The notes under the pieces: model-generated
What the model was told of the DNA's origin: nothing
Seen by the model: only the letters and a program-made list of their open reading frames with translations
The model's database searches: none
Assembly: GCF_016545825.1 (NCBI RefSeq)
Contig: NC_052619.1
Span: 42,065,682 to 42,129,681, forward strand
Source: Eucalyptus grandis
Lineage: Eukaryota; Streptophyta; Magnoliopsida; Myrtales; Myrtaceae
DNA length: 64,000 bases
Direction of reading: 5' to 3'
Shown here: in pieces, positions 63,869 through 64,000 of the stretch
Numbering within the stretch: position 1 is the stretch's first letter
Layout of the letters: each line of letters begins with the position of its first letter
Program-made: the position numbers and the translations under genes

Positions 63869-64000
63869 ATGCTGCTTCGCCTTCTCAACTTCCAGTCTCC
63901 ATGCCTCCAAATTCTGACAAGGAAGAGGTTTCTCTTTTTCTCTCTAAGTCATGTGATCCGTCCTTAATTTCTTAGGGGCGTGAATGATAATCATTCTCTT
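63869..64000 (+). pseudogene. UBL4, 5' end only; runs off the window
   Basis: Sequence from 63230 onward matches the upstream region and exon 1 of UBL2 and UBL3. Exon 1 (63869-63929) reads atgctgcttcgcc where UBL2 has atggctacttcgcc, so one base is missing directly after the start codon and the expected frame is lost. The conserved end before the donor, gacaaggaagag, still recalls the SDEEE junction. Exon 2 must lie beyond the window. Confidence 0.6.

Noticed and set aside
1..64000. CRISPR arrays, bacterial operons, tRNA or rRNA genes
   Set aside because: No regularly spaced direct repeats with spacers were seen, gene structure is that of a plant nuclear genome, and no RNA gene could be recognised by eye.

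Overview
The window is nuclear DNA of a dicot plant. It has GT-AG introns, AT-rich intergenic DNA, many small fold-back transposons, LINE remnants and a Ty3/gypsy chromovirus, and its genes belong to plant families. The GC-cored fold-back elements recall repeats of Myrtaceae such as Eucalyptus, but that is only an impression. Two neighbours, a homologue of At4g14310 and a homologue of KIN-10A (At4g14330), keep the order seen on Arabidopsis chromosome 4.

Layout. 2.86-10.97 kb (+): a 15-exon PHO1-type SPX-EXS phosphate exporter with one frame break. 19.2-11.6 kb (-): a three-exon long-chain fatty alcohol oxidase with a 4.7 kb second intron and two frame breaks. 19.3-27.8 kb: repeats only. 31.8-27.8 kb (-): a three-exon WD40-like KIN14B-interacting-protein homologue. 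31.9-38.2 kb: fold-back transposons and microsatellites. 38.46-42.67 kb (+): a six-exon KIN-10A/PAKRP2 kinesin, whose upstream region carries an inverted pair of mitosis-specific (MSA-type) motifs.

43.5-64 kb is a tandem array of at least four genes (UBL1-UBL4, my labels). Each encodes, or once encoded, four divergent ubiquitin-like domains in a row with no Gly-Gly ends. Degraded RIC/CRIB fragments and LINE 3' ends lie between copies. UBL1 is intact with a unique N-terminus. UBL2 has two single-base frame breaks. UBL3 is cut by a 5'-truncated chromovirus that joins its first ubiquitin-like domain in frame to Gag. UBL4 runs off the window.

Several otherwise conserved genes carry single-base losses, mostly in short homopolymers. 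Consensus error in the assembly explains this at least as well as pseudogenes. Exon borders were assigned by eye from splice dinucleotides, reading phase and remembered family conservation. No alignment or database search was run.
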